A DNA stretch of 64,000 nucleotides from NCBI GenBank assembly GCA_964016885.1, contig OZ024741.1, forward strand, positions 415,661,081 through 415,725,080. Direction: 5' to 3'. Positions 1 through 12,874 of the stretch are shown here, in pieces. The notes under the pieces were generated by a model that was not told the DNA's origin, ran no database searches, and saw only the letters and a list, made by a program, of their open reading frames with translations. Position 1 is the stretch's first letter; the number at the start of each line of letters is the position of its first letter. Source of the stretch: Eledone cirrhosa (taxonomy: Eukaryota; Mollusca; Cephalopoda; Octopoda; Eledonidae). Made by a program: the position numbers and the translations under genes.

Positions 1-18
1 CTGTTATATTAGCAGGGG

Positions 19-60
19 TCTCCTTCATATTAACTGGGGTCTCTGTTATATTAACAGGGG
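19..60 (+). repeat. Cassette C without B
   Basis: Two monomers, one with TCTCCTTCATATT and one ending TTAACAGGGG. No B cassette follows at the usual 84 bp. Further unpaired C copies are at 3,097-3,138, 18,416-18,457 (AACAGGGG lost) and 44,178-44,219 (partner removed by the 563-bp deletion). Confidence 0.85.
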
Positions 61-228
61 TCTCTGTTATATTAACTGGGGTCTCTGTTATATTAACTGG
101 GGCCTCTGTTATATTAACTGGGGTCTCTATTATATTAACTGGGGTCTCTGTTATATTAACTGGGGTCTCTGTTACATTAAATGGGGTCTCTGTTATATTA
201 ACTGGGGCCTCTGTTATATTAACTGGGC

Positions 229-375
229 TCTCTGTTTTATTAACTGGGGTCTCTGTTATATTAACTGAGGTCTCTGTTATATTAACTGGGGTCTCTGTTA
301 TATTAACTGAGGTCTCTGTTATATTAACTGGGGTCTCTATTATATTAACTGGGATCTCTTTTATATTCACTGGGG
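229..375 (+). repeat. Cassette A, copy 1 (147 bp)
   Basis: Seven ordered monomers. The first has TCTGTTTTATTAAC after a GGGC junction. ACTGAGG monomers are second and fourth in the run, then a CTATTATA monomer. The last has CTTTTATATTCACTGGGG. This order of rare variants is the signature used for all A copies. Confidence 0.9.
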
Positions 376-1248
376 TCTCTGTTATATTAACTGGGGTATG
401 TTATATTAACTGGGGTCTCTGTTATATTAACTGGGTTCTCTGTTATATTAACTGGGGTATGTTATATTAACTGGGGTCTCTGTTATATTAACTGGGGCCT
501 CTGTTATATTAACTGGGGCCTCTGTTATATTAAATGTGGTCTCTGTTATATTAGCTGGGGACTCTGTTATATTAACTGTGGTCTCTGTTACATTAAATGG
601 GGTCTCTGTATATTAACTGGGGCCTCTGTAATATTAACTGGGGTATGTTATATTAACTGGGGCCTCTGTTATATTAACTGGGGCCTCTGTTATATTAACT
701 GGGGCCTCTGTTATATTAAATGGGGTCTCTGTTATATTAACTGGCGCCTCTGTTATATTAACTGGGGCCTCTGTTATATTAACTGGGGCCTCTGTTATAT
801 TAACTGGGGTCTCTGTTACATTAAATGGGGTCTCTGTTATATTAAATGGTGCCTCTGTTATATTAACTGGGGTCTCTGTTATATTAACTGGGGCCTCTGT
901 TATATTAACTGGGGTCTCTGTTATATTAACTGGGGTCTCTGTTATATTAACTGGGGCCTCTGTTATATCAACTGGGGTCTCCGTTATATTAACTGGGGTC
1001 TCTGTTATATTAACTGGGGTCTCTGTTATCTTAAATGGGGTTTCTGTTTTATTAACTGGGGTCTGTTATATTAACTGGTGCCTCTGTTATATTAACTGGG
1101 ATCTCTGTTATATTAACTGGGGCCTCTGTTATATTAACTGGGGTCTCTATTATATTAACTGGGGTCTTTGTTATATTAACTGGGGTCTCTGTTACATTAA
1201 ATGGGTTCTCTGTTATATTAACTGGGGCCTCTGTTATATTAACTGGGC

Positions 1249-1395
1249 TCTCTGTTTTATTAACTGGGGTCTCTGTTATATTAACTGAGGTCTCTGTTAT
1301 ATTAACTGGGGTCTCTGTTATATTAACTGAGGTCTCTGTTATATTAACTGGGGTCTCTATTATATTAACTGGGATCTCTTTTATATTCACTGGGG
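1249..1395 (+). repeat. Cassette A, copy 2
   Basis: Same seven-monomer order as copy 1, 1,020 bp downstream. Confidence 0.9.
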
Positions 1396-2499
1396 TCTCT
1401 GTTATATTAACTGGGGTATGTTATATTAACTGGGGTCTCTGTTATATTAACTGGGTTCTCTGTTATATTAACTGGGGTATGTTATATTAACTGGGGTCTC
1501 TGTTATATTAACTGGGGCCTCTGTTATATTAACTGGGGCCTCTGTGATATTAAATGTGGTCTCTGTTATATTAGCTGGGGCGTCTGTTATATTAACTGTG
1601 GTCTCTGTTACATTAAATGGGGTCTCTGTATATTAACTGGGGCCTCTGTAATATTAACTGGGGTTTGTTATATTAACTGGGGTCTCTGTTATATTAACTG
1701 GGGTCTCTGTTATATTAACTGGGGTCTCTATTATATTAACTAGGGTCTCTGTTATATTAACTGGGGCCTCTGTAATATTAACTGGGGTATGTTATATTAA
1801 CTGGGGTCTCTGTTATATTAACTGGCGTCTCTGTTATATTAACTGGGGTCTCTGTTATATTAACTGGGGTCTCGGTTATATTAACTGGGGCCTCTATTAT
1901 ATTAACTTAAGTCTCTGTTATATTAACTGGGGTCTCTGTTATATTAACTGGGGTCTCTGTTATATTAACTGGGGTCTCTGTTATATTAACTGGGGTATGT
2001 TATATTAACTGGGGTCTCTGTTATATTGACTGGGGTACGTTATATTAACTGGGGTCTCTGTAATATTAACTGGGGTCTCTATTATATTAACTGGGGTCTC
2101 TGTTATATTAACTGGGATCTCTGTTATATTAACTGGGGTATGTTATATTAACTGGGGTCTCTGTTATATTAACTGGGATCTCTGTTATATTAACGGGGGC
2201 CTCTGTTATATTAACTGGGGCCTCTGTTATATTAAATGGGGTCTCCGTTATATTAACTGGGGTCTCTGTTATATTAACTGGGGTCTCTGTTATATTAACT
2301 GGGGCCTCTGTTATATTAACTGGGGCCTCTGTTATATTAACTGGGGCCTCTGTTATATTAAATGGGGTCTCTGTTATATTAACTGGCGCCTCTGTTATAT
2401 TAACTGGGGCCTCTGTTATATTAACTGGGGTATGTTATATTAACTGGGGCCTCTGTAATATTAACTGGGGTCTCTATTATATTAACTGGGGTCTCTGTT

Positions 2500-5340
2500 A
2501 TATTAACTGGGGCCTCTGTTATATTAACTGGGGCCTCCGTTATATATACTGGGGTCTCTGTTATATTAACTGGGGTCTCTGTTATATTAACTGGGGTCTC
2601 TGATATATTAACTGGGGCCTCTGTTATATTAACTGGGGTCTCTGTTATATTAACTGGGGTCTCTGTTACATGAAATGGTGTCTCTGTTTTATTAACTGGG
2701 GCCTCTGTTATATTAACTGGGGCCTCTGTTATATTAACTGGGGCCTCTGTTATATTAACTGGGGCCTCTGTTATATTAACTGGGGTCTCTGTTATATTAA
2801 CTGGGGTCTCTGTTATATTAACTGGGGCCTCTGTTATATTAGCTGGGGCCTCTGTTATATTAACTGGGGTCTCTGTTACATTAAATGGGGTCTCTGTTAT
2901 ATTAACTGGGGCCTCTGTTATATTAACTGGGGCCTCTGTTATATTAACTGGGGCCTCTGTTATATTAACTGGGGTCTCTGTTATATTAACTGGGGTATGT
3001 TATATTAACTGGGGCCTCTGTTATATTAACTGGGGCCTCTATTATAGTAACTGGGGTCTCTGTTATATTAACTGGGGTCTGTTATATTAACTGGGGTCTC
3101 CTTCATATTAACTGGGGTCTCTGTTATATTAACAGGGGTCTCTGTTATATTAACTGGGGTCTCTGTTATATTAACTGGGGCCTCTGTTATATTAACTGGG
3201 GTCTCTATTATATTAACTGGGGTCTCTGTTATATTAACTGGGGTCTCTGTTACATTAAATGGGGTCTCTGTTATATTAACTGGGGCCTCTGTTACATTAA
3301 CTGGGCTCTCTGTTTTATTAACTGGGGTCTCTGTTATATTAACTGAGGTCTCTGTTATATTAACTGGGGTCTCTGTTATATTAACTGAGGTCTCTGTTAT
3401 ATTAACTGGGGTCTCTGTTATATTAACTGAGGTCTCTGTTATATTAACTGGGATCTCTTTTATATTCACTGGGGTCTCTGTTATATTAACTGGGGTATGT
3501 TATATTAACTGGGGTCTCTGTTATATTAACTGGGTTCTCTGTTATATTAACTGGGGTATGTTATATTAACTGGAGTCTCTGTTATATTAACTGGGGCCTC
3601 TGTTATATTAACTGGGGCCTCTGTTATATTAAATGTGGTCTCTGTTATATTAGCTGGGGACTCTGTTATATTAACTGTGGTCTCTGTTACATTAAATGGG
3701 GTCTCTGTATATTAACTGGGGCCTCTGTAATATTAACTGGGGTATGTTATATTAACTGGGGTCTCTGTTATATTAACTGAGGTCTCTGTTATATTAACTG
3801 GGGTCTCTGTTATATTAACTGGGGTCTCTGTTATATTAACTGGGGTCTCGGTTATATTAACTGGGGCCTCTATTATATTAACTTAAGTCTCTGTTATATT
3901 AACTGGGGTCTCTGTTATATTAACTGGGGTCTCTGTTATATTAACTGGGGTCTCTGTTATATTAACTGGGGTATGTTATATTAACTGGGGTCTCTGTTAT
4001 ATTGACTGGGGTACGTTATATTAACTGGGGTATGTTATATTAACTGGGGTCTCTGTTATATTAACTGGGGCCTCTGTTATATTAACTGGGGCCTCTGTTA
4101 TATTAAATGTGGTCTCTGTTATATTAACTGGGATCTCTGTTATATTAACTGGGGTATGTAATATTAACTGGGCTCTCTGTTATATTAACTCGGGCCTCTG
4201 TTATATTAACTGGGGCCTCTGTTATGTTAACTGGGGCCTCTGTTATATTAAATGGGGTCTCCGTTATATTAACTGGGGTCTCTGTTATATTAACTGGGGT
4301 CTCTGTTATATTAACTGGGGCCTCTGTTATATTAACTGGGGCCTCTGTTATATTAACTGGGGCCTCTGTTATATTAAATGGGGTCTCCGTTATATTAACT
4401 GGCGCCTCTGTTATATTAACTGGGGCCTCTGTTATATTAACTGGGGTATGTTATATTAACTGGGGTCTCTGTAATATTAACTGGGGTCTCTATTATATTA
4501 ACTGGGGTCTCTGTTATATTAACTGGGGTCTCTGTTATATTAACTAGGGTCTCTGTAATATTAACTGGGGTCTCTATTATATTAACTGGGGTCTCTGTTA
4601 TATTAACTGGGGCCTCTGTTATATTAACTGGGGTCTCTGTTATATTAACTGGGGTCTCTGTTATATTAACTGGAATCTCTGTTATATTAACTGGGGTCTC
4701 TGTTATATTAACTGGGGCCTCTGTTATATTAACTGGGGCCTCTGTTATATTAACTGGGGCCTCCGTTATATATACTGGGGTCTCTGTTATATTAACTGGG
4801 GTCTCTGTTATATTTACTGGTGCCTCTGTTATATTAACTGGGGTCTCTGTTACATTAACTGGGGCCTCTGTTATATTAACTGGGGTCTCTGTTATATTAA
4901 CTGGGGTCTCTGTTATATTAACTGGGGTCTCTGTTACATGAAATGGGGTCTCTGTTATATTAACTGGGGCCTCTGTTATATTAACTGGGGCCTCTGTTAT
5001 ATTAACTGGGGCCTCTGTTATATTAACTGGGGTCTCTGTTATATTAACTGGGGTCTCTGTTATATTAACTGGGGCCTCTGTTATATTAGCTGGGGCCTCT
5101 GTTATATTAACTGGGGTCTCTGTTACATTAAATGGGGTCTCTGTTATATTAACTGGGGCCTCTGTTATATTAACTGGGGCCTCTGTTATATTAACTGGGG
5201 CGTCTGTTATATTAACTGGGGTCTCTGTTATATTAACTGGGGTATGTTATATTAACTGGGGCCTCTGTTATATTAACTGGGGCCTCTATTATAGTAACTG
5301 GGGTCTCTGTTATATTAACTGGGGTCTCTGTTATATTAAC
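2500..5340 (+). repeat. 2.27-kb-spaced segment pair
   Basis: The unusual monomer containing TTACATGAAATGG occurs at 2,669 and 4,937, exactly 2,268 bp apart. It is followed in both places by the same run of CCTCTG/TCTCTG monomers ending in a TATG unit. The upstream marker CTCCGTTATATATACTGG lies at 2,535 and 4,761, 2,226 bp apart, so one copy has gained or lost two monomers (42 bp). Limits are approximate because flanking monomers are generic. Confidence 0.8.
3307..3474 (+). repeat. Cassette A, copy 3 (eight monomers)
   Basis: Same start and end monomers as copy 1 but 168 bp long. It carries three ACTGAGG monomers instead of two and lacks the CTATTATA monomer, so it differs by local monomer gain and loss. 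Confidence 0.88.
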
Positions 5341-5345
5341 TGGGG

Positions 5346-5471
5346 TCTCCTTCATATAAACTGGTGTCTCTGTTATATTAACAGGGGTTTCTGTTATATT
5401 AACTGGGGTCTCTGTTATATTAACTGGGGTCTCTATTATATTAAATGGCGTCTATGTTATTTTAACTGGGG
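5346..5471 (+). repeat. C-B module 1 (126 bp)
   Basis: C (5,346-5,387) has TCTCCTTCATATA and AACAGGGG. B (5,430-5,471) has TATTATATTAAATGGCG then TCTATGTTATTTTAAC. Start-to-start spacing is 84 bp (four monomers). A CTATTATAGTAAC monomer lies 63 bp before C. The TATAAACTGGTG form of C is shared with the modules at 8,383 and 11,210. Confidence 0.9.
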
Positions 5472-5889
5472 CCTCTGTTATATTAACTGGGGTCTCTGTT
5501 ATATTAACTGGGGTATGTTATATTAACTGTGGCCTCTGTTATATTAACTGGGGCCTCTATTATATTAACTGGGGTCTCTGTTATATTAACTGGGGTCTCT
5601 GTTATATTAACTGGGGCCTCTGTTATATTAACTGGGGTCTCTGTTATATTAACTGGGGTCTCTGTTATATTAACTGGGGTCTCTGTTATATTAACTGGGG
5701 TCTCTGTTATATTAACTGTGGCCTCTGTTATATTAACTGGGGCCTCTATTATATTAACTGGGGTCTCTGTTATATTAACTGGGGTCTCTGTTACATTAAA
5801 TGGGGTCTCTGTTATATTAACTGGGGCCTCTGTTATATTAACTGGGGGCTCTGTTATATTAACTGGGGCCTCTGTTATATTAACTGGGC

Positions 5890-6036
5890 TCTCTGTTTTA
5901 TTAACTGGGGTCTCTGTTATATTAACTGAGGTCGCTGTTATATTAACTGGGGTCTCTGTTATATTAACTGAGGTCTCTGTTATATTAACTGGGGTCTCTA
6001 TTATATTAACTGGGATCTCTTTTATATTCACTGGGG
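5890..6036 (+). repeat. Cassette A, copy 4
   Basis: Seven-monomer cassette with a private GGTCGCTG substitution near 5,932. It is followed by an ATGTTAACTGG monomer and the CTGCGG marker. Confidence 0.9.
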
Positions 6037-7008
6037 TCTCTGTTATGTTAACTGGGGTATGTTATATTAACTGCGGTCTCTGTTATATTAACTGGGTTCT
6101 CTGTTATATTAACTGGGGTATGTTATATTAACTGGGGTCTCTGTTATATTAACTGGGGTCTCTGTTATATTAACTGGGGCCTCTGTTATATTAACTGGGG
6201 CCTCTGTTATATTAACTCGGGTCTCTGTTATGTTAAATGTGGTCTCTGTTATATTAGCTGGGGCCTCTGTTATATTAACTGGGGTCTCTGTTACATTAAA
6301 TGGGCTCTCTGTATATTAACTGGGGCCTCTGTAATATTAACTGGGGTCTGTTATATTAACTGGGGTCTCTGTTATATTAACTGGGGTCTCTGTTATATTA
6401 ACTGGGGTCTCTATTATATTAACTAGGGTCTCTGTTATATTAACTGGGGCCTCTGTAATATTAACTGGGGTATGTTATATTAACTGGGGTCTCTGTTATA
6501 TTAACTGAGGTCTCTGTTATATTAACTGGGGTCTCCGTTATATTAACTGGGGTCTCTGTTATATTAACTGGGGTCTCGGTTATATTAACTGGGGCCTCTA
6601 TTATATTAACTTAGGTCTCTGTTATATTAACTGGGGTATGTTATATTAACTGGGGTCTCTGTTATATTGACTGGGGTACGTTATATTAACTGGGGTCTCT
6701 GTAATATTAACTGGGGTCTCTATTATATTAACTGGGGTCTCTGTTATATTAACTGGGATCTCTGTTATATTAGCTGGGGCCTCTGTTATATTAACTGGGG
6801 TCTCTGTTACATTAAAAGGGGTCTCTGTTATATTAACTGGGGCCTCTGTTATATTAACTGGGGCCTCTGTTATATTAACTGGGGCCTCTGTTATATTAAC
6901 TGGGGTCTCTGTTATATTAACTGGGGTATGTTATATTAACTGGGGCCTCTATTATAGTAACTGGGGTCTCTGTTATTTTAACTGGGGTCTCTGTTATATT
7001 AACTGGGG

Positions 7009-7134
7009 TCTCCTTCATATTAACTGGGGTCTCTGTTATATTAACAGGGGTCTCTGTTATATTAACTGGGGTCTCTGATATATTAACTGGGGTCTCTATT
7101 ATATTAAATGGCGTCTATGTTATTTTAACTGGGG
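7009..7134 (+). repeat. C-B module 2
   Basis: C at 7,009 and B at 7,093, spacing 84 bp. It starts a B triplet (7,093, 7,385, 7,759). Confidence 0.9.
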
Positions 7135-7384
7135 CCTCTGTTATATTAACTGGGGTCTCTGTTATATTAACTGGGGTATGTTATATTAACTGTGGCCTCT
7201 GTTATATTAACTGGGGCCTCTATTATATTAACTGGAATCTCTGTTATATTAACTGGGGTCTCTGTTATATTAACTGGGGCCTCTGTTATATTAACTGGGG
7301 CCTCTGTTATATTAACTGGTGCCTCTGTTATATTAACTGGGGTCTCTGTTATATTATCTGGGGTCTCTGTTATATTAACTGGGG

Positions 7385-7426
7385 TCTCTATTATATTAAA
7401 TGGCGTCTATGTTATTTTAACTGGGG
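7385..7426 (+). repeat. Cassette B, second of a triplet
   Basis: TATTATATTAAATGGCG plus TCTATGTTATTTTAAC monomers, 292 bp after the previous B (14 monomers, one a 19-mer). Confidence 0.9.
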
Positions 7427-7758
7427 CCTCTGTTATATTAACTGGGGTCTCTGTTATATTAACTGGGGTAAGTTATATTAACTGTGGCCTCTGTTATATT
7501 AACTGGGGCCTCTATTATATTAACTGTGGTCTCTGTTATATTAACTGGGGTCTCTGTTATATTAACTGGGGCCTCTGTTATATTAACTGGGGTCTCTCTA
7601 ATATTAACTGGGGTCTCTGTTATATTAACTGGGGCCTCTGTTATATTAACTGGGGTCTCTGTTATATTAACTGGGGTATGTTATATTAACTGGTGCCTCT
7701 GTTATATTAACTGGGGTCTCTGTTATATTAACTGGGGTCTCTGTTATATTAACTGGGG

Positions 7759-7800
7759 TCTCTATTATATTAAATGGCGTCTATGTTATTTTAACTGGGG
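7759..7800 (+). repeat. Cassette B, third of a triplet
   Basis: 374 bp after the previous B (18 monomers, two of them 19-mers). The equivalent copy is missing near 10,640. Confidence 0.9.
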
Positions 7801-8382
7801 CCTCTGTTATATTAACTGGGGTCTCTGTTATATTAACTGGGGTATGTTATATTAACTGTGGCCTCTGTTATATTAACTGGGGCCTCTATTATATTAACTG
7901 TGGTCTCTGTTATATTAACTGGGGTCTCTGTTATATTAACTGGGGCCTCTGTTATATTAACTGGGGTCACTGTTATATTAACTGGGGTCTCTGTTATATT
8001 AACTGGGGTCTCTGTTATATTAACTGGGGTCTCTGTTATATTAACTGGGGTATGTTATATTAACTGGGGTCTCTGTTATATGAACTGTGGCCTCTGTTAT
8101 ATTAACTGGGGCCTCTATTATATTAACTGGGGTCTCTGTTATATTAACTGTGGTCTCTGTTATATTAACTGGGGTCTCTGTTATATTAACTGGGGCCTCT
8201 GTTATATTAACTGGGGCCTCTGTTATATTAACTGGGGCGTCTGTTATATTAACTGGGGTCTCTGTTATATTAACTGGGGTATGTTATATTAACTGGGGCC
8301 TCTGTTATATTAACTGGGGCCTCTATTATAGTAACTGGGGTCTCTGTTATATTAACTGGGGTCTCTGTTATATTAACTGGGG

Positions 8383-8508
8383 TCTCCTTCATATAAACTG
8401 GTGTCTCTGTTATATTAACAGGGGTTTCTGTTATATTAACTGGGGTCTCTGTTATATTAACTGGGGTCTCTATTATATTAAATGGCGTCTATGTTATTTT
8501 AACTGGGG
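8383..8508 (+). repeat. C-B module 3
   Basis: C at 8,383 and B at 8,467, spacing 84 bp. It carries the TATAAACTGGTG form of C. Confidence 0.9.
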
Positions 8509-8737
8509 CCTCTGTTATATTAACTGGGGTCTCTGTTATATTAACTGGGGTATGTTATATTAACTGTGGCCTCTGTTATATTAACTGGGGCCTCTATTAT
8601 ATTAACTGGGGTCTCTGTTATATTAACTGGGGTCTCTGTTACATTAAATGGGGTCTCTGTTATATTAACTGGGGCCTCTGTTATATTAACTGGGGGCTCT
8701 GTTATATTAACTGGGGCCTCTGTTATATTAACTGGGC

Positions 8738-8884
8738 TCTCTGTTTTATTAACTGGGGTCTCTGTTATATTAACTGAGGTCTCTGTTATATTAACTGGGG
8801 TCTCTGTTATATTAACTGAGGTCTCTGTTATATTAACTGGGGTCTCTATTATATTAACTGGGATCTCTTTTATATTCACTGGGG
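8738..8884 (+). repeat. Cassette A, copy 5
   Basis: Seven-monomer cassette, 2,848 bp after copy 4, with the same downstream ATGTTAACTGG and CTGCGG markers. Confidence 0.9.
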
Positions 8885-9919
8885 TCTCTGTTATGTTAAC
8901 TGGGGTATGTTATATTAACTGCGGTCTCTGTTATATTAACTGGGTTCTCTGTTATATTAACTGGGGTATGTTATATTAACTGGGGTCTCTGTTATATTAA
9001 CTGGGGTCTCTGTTATATTAACTGGGGCCTCTGTTATATTAACTGGGGCCTCTGTTATATTAACTCGGGTCTCTGTTATGTTAAATGTGGTCTCTGTTAT
9101 ATTAGCTGGGGCCTCTGTTATATTAACTGGGGTCTCTGTTACATTAAATGGGCTCTCTGTATATTAACTGGGGCCTCTGTAATATTAACTGGGGTCTGTT
9201 ATATTAACTGGGGTCTCTGTTATATTAACTGGGGTCTCTGTTATATTAACTGGGGTCTCTATTATATTAACTAGGGTCTCTGTTATATTAACTGGGGCCT
9301 CTGTAATATTAACTGGGGTATGTTATATTAACTGGGGTCTCTGTTATATTAACTGAGGTCTCTGTTATATTAACTGGGGTCTCCGTTATATTAACTGGGG
9401 TCTCTGTTATATTAACTGGGGTCTCGGTTATATTAACTGGGGCCTCTATTATATTAACTTAGGTCTCTGTTATATTAACTGGGGTCTCTGTTATATTAAC
9501 TTGGGTCTCTGTTATATTAACTGGGGTCTCTGTTATATTAACTGGGGTATGTTATATTAACTGGGGTCTCTGTTATATTGACTGGGGTACGTTATATTAA
9601 CTGGGGTCTCTGTAATATTAACTGGGGTCTCTATTATATTAACTGGGGTCTCTGTTATATTAACTGGGATCTCTGTTATATTAGCTGGGGCCTCTGTTAT
9701 ATTAACTGGGGTCTCTGTTACATTAAAAGGGGTCTCTGTTATATTAACTGGGGCCTCTGTTATATTAACTGGGGCCTCTGTTATATTAACTGGGGCCTCT
9801 GTTATATTAACTGGGGTCTCTGTTATATTAACTGGGGTATGTTATATTAACTGGGGCCTCTATTATAGTAACTGGGGTCTCTGTTATTTTAACTGGGGTC
9901 TCTGTTATATTAACTGGGG

Positions 9920-10045
9920 TCTCCTTCATATTAACTGGGGTCTCTGTTATATTAACAGGGGTCTCTGTTATATTAACTGGGGTCTCTGATATATTAACTG
10001 GGGTCTCTATTATATTAAATGGCGTCTATGTTATTTTAACTGGGG
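9920..10045 (+). repeat. C-B module 4
   Basis: C at 9,920 and B at 10,004, spacing 84 bp. It is 2,911 bp after module 2. Confidence 0.9.
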
Positions 10046-10295
10046 CCTCTGTTATATTAACTGGGGTCTCTGTTATATTAACTGGGGTATGTTATATTAA
10101 CTGTGGCCTCTGTTATATTAACTGGGGCCTCTATTATATTAACTGGAATCTCTGTTATATTAACTGGGGTCTCTGTTATATTAACTGGGGCCTCTGTTAT
10201 AGTAACTGGGGCCTCTGTTATATTAACTGGTGCCTCTGTTATATTAACTGGGGTCTCTGTTATATTATCTGGGGTCTCTGTTATATTAACTGGGG

Positions 10296-10337
10296 TCTCT
10301 ATTATATTAAATGGCGTCTATGTTATTTTAACTGGGG
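10296..10337 (+). repeat. Cassette B after module 4
   Basis: 292 bp after the B at 10,004, as in the triplet at 7,093. No third B follows. Confidence 0.9.
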
Positions 10338-11209
10338 CCTCTGTTATATTAACTGGGGTCTCTGTTATATTAACTGGGGTAAGTTATATTAACTGTGGCC
10401 TCTGTTATATTAACTGGGGCCTCTATTATATTAACTGTGGTCTCTGTTATATTAACTGGGGTCTCTGTTATATTAACTGGGGCCTCTGTTATATTAACTG
10501 GGGTCTCTCTAATATTAACTGGGGTCTCTGTTATATTAACTGGGGCCTCTGTTATATTAACTGGGGTCTCTGTTATATTAACTGGGGTATGTTATATTAA
10601 CTGGTGCCTCTGTTATATTAACTGGGGTCTCTGTTATATTAACTGGGGTCTCTGTTATATTAACTGGGGTATGTTATATTAACTGTGGCCTCTGTTATAT
10701 TAACTGGGGCCTCTATTATATTAACTGTGGTCTCTGTTATATTAACTGGGGTCTCTGTTATATTAACTGGGGCCTCTGTTATATTAACTGGGGTCACTGT
10801 TATATTAACTGGGGTCTCTGTTATATTAACTGGGGTCTCTGTTATATTAACTGGGGTCTCTGTTATATTAACTGGGGTATGTTATATTAACTGGGGTCTC
10901 TGTTATATGAACTGTGGCCTCTGTTATATTAACTGGGGCCTCTATTATATTAACTGGGGTCTCTGTTATATTAACTGTGGTCTCTGTTATATTAACTGGG
11001 GTCTCTGTTATATTAACTGGGGCCTCTGTTATATTAACTGGGGCCTCTGTTATATTAACTGGGGCGTCTGTTATATTAACTGGGGTCTCTGTTATATTAA
11101 CTGGGGTATGTTATATTAACTGGGGCCTCTGTTATATTAACTGGGGCCTCTATTATAGTAACTGGGGTCTCTGTTATATTAACTGGGGTCTCTGTTATAT
11201 TAACTGGGG

Positions 11210-11335
11210 TCTCCTTCATATAAACTGGTGTCTCTGTTATATTAACAGGGGTTTCTGTTATATTAACTGGGGTCTCTGTTATATTAACTGGGGTCTCTAT
11301 TATATTAAATGGCGTCTATGTTATTTTAACTGGGG
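11210..11335 (+). repeat. C-B module 5
   Basis: C at 11,210 and B at 11,294, spacing 84 bp. It has the TATAAACTGGTG form of C. Confidence 0.9.
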
Positions 11336-11732
11336 CCTCTGTTATATTAACTGGGGTCTCTGTTATATTAACTGGGGTATGTTATATTAACTGTGGCCTC
11401 TGTTATATTAACTGGGGCCTCTATTATATTAACTGGGGTCTCTGTTATATTAACTGGGGTCTCTGTTATATTAACTGGGGCCTCTGTTATATTAACTGGG
11501 GTCTCTGTTATATTAACTGGGGTCTCTGTTATATTAACTGGGGTCTCTGTTATATTAACTGTGGCCTCTGTTATATTAACTGGGGCCTCTATTATATTAA
11601 CTGGGGTCTCTGTTATATTAACTGGGGTCTCTGTTACATTAAATGGGGTCTCTGTTATATTAACTGGGGCCTCTGTTATATTAACTGGGGGCTCTGTTAT
11701 ATTAACTGGGGCCTCTGTTATATTAACTGGGC

Positions 11733-11879
11733 TCTCTGTTTTATTAACTGGGGTCTCTGTTATATTAACTGAGGTCTCTGTTATATTAACTGGGGTCTCT
11801 GTTATATTAACTGAGGTCTCTGTTATATTAACTGGGGTCTCTATTATATTAACTGGGATCTCTTTTATATTCACTGGGG
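11733..11879 (+). repeat. Cassette A, copy 6
   Basis: Seven-monomer cassette, 2,995 bp after copy 5. It is the last A before a 12.5-kb stretch without one. Confidence 0.9.
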
Positions 11880-12874
11880 TCTCTGTTATGTTAACTGGGG
11901 TATGTTATATTAACTGCGGTCTCTGTTATATTAACTGGGTTCTCTGTTATATTAACTGGGGTATGTTATATTAACTGGGGTCTCTGTTATATTAACTGGG
12001 GTCTCTGTTATATTAACTGGGGCCTCTGTTATATTAACTGGGGCCTCTGTTATATTAACTCGGGTCTCTGTTATGTTAAATGTGGTCTCTGTTATATTAG
12101 CTGGGGCCTCTGTTATATTAACTGGGGTCTCTGTTACATTAAATGGGCTCTCTGTATATTAACTGGGGCCTCTGTAATATTAACTGGGGTCTGTTATATT
12201 AACTGGGGTCTCTGTTATATTAACTGGGGTCTCTGTTATATTAACTGGGGTCTCTATTATATTAACTAGGGTCTCTGTTATATTAACTGGGGCCTCTGTA
12301 ATATTAACTGGGGTATGTTATATTAACTGGGGTCTCTGTTATATTAACTGAGGTCTCTGTTATATTAACTGGGGTCTCCGTTATATTAACTGGGGTCTCT
12401 GTTATATTAACTGGGGTCTCGGTTATATTAACTGGGGCCTCTATTATATTAACTTAGGTCTCTGTTATATTAACTGGGGTCTCTGTTATATTAACTTGGG
12501 TCTCTGTTATATTAACTGGGGTCTCTGTTATATTAACTGGGGTATGTTATATTAACTGGGGTCTCTGTTATATTGACTGGGGTACGTTATATTAACTGGG
12601 GTCTCTGTAATATTAACTGGGGTCTCTATTATATTAACTGGGGTCTCTGTTATATTAACTGGGATCTCTGTTATATTAGCTGGGGCCTCTGTTATATTAA
12701 CTGGGGTCTCTGTTACATTAAAAGGGGTCTCTGTTATATTAACTGGGGCCTCTGTTATATTAACTGGGGCCTCTGTTATATTAACTGGGGCCTCTGTTAT
12801 ATTAACTGGGGTCTCTGTTATATTAACAGGGGTCTCTGTTATATTAACTGGGGTCTCTGATATATTAACTGGGG

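Larger units (their letters stand above)
61..1660 (+). repeat. Two higher-order units, 1,020 bp apart
   Basis: Bases 61-640 match 1,081-1,660 at a constant offset of 1,020 bp, with only a few substitutions. Examples are GTATG versus GTTTG near 635/1,655 and GGGGACTCTG versus GGGGCGTCTG near 560/1,580. The offset equals 49 monomers less nine bases, which is accounted for by four 19-bp units and one 20-bp unit inside it. Each copy carries cassette A followed by the GGGTTCTCTG monomer and two 19-bp TATG units. A third, slightly longer copy lies at about 3,139-3,740. Confidence 0.9.
5340..12870 (+). repeat. Higher-order domain with alternating C-B and A modules
   Basis: Diagnostic landmarks recur at 2.8-3.0 kb. 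Cassette A lies at 5,890, 8,738 and 11,733 (spacing 2,848 and 2,995). Cassette B pairs lie at 7,093/7,385 and 10,004/10,296 (both spaced 2,911). The ATTGACTGGGGTACG marker is near 6,667, 9,578 and 12,573. Within a unit the order is C-B, A, TACG marker, C-B, further B copies. The unequal offsets come from whole-monomer gains and losses. For example, an 84-bp loss (four monomers) near 10,640 removes the third B copy that is present at 7,759. Confidence 0.88.

Noticed and set aside
5504..6031. Minus-strand Thr/Pro-rich secreted or mucin-like protein
   Set aside because: It starts at GTG, has no signal peptide or unique sequence, and stops at the first 19-mer. The same NITETPV pattern appears wherever the 21-bp phase is unbroken.
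5529..6131. Bacterial coding region using GTG or TTG starts
   Set aside because: No ribosome binding site distinct from the repeat, no gene-like composition, and a 64-kb pure satellite is not a bacterial genome structure.
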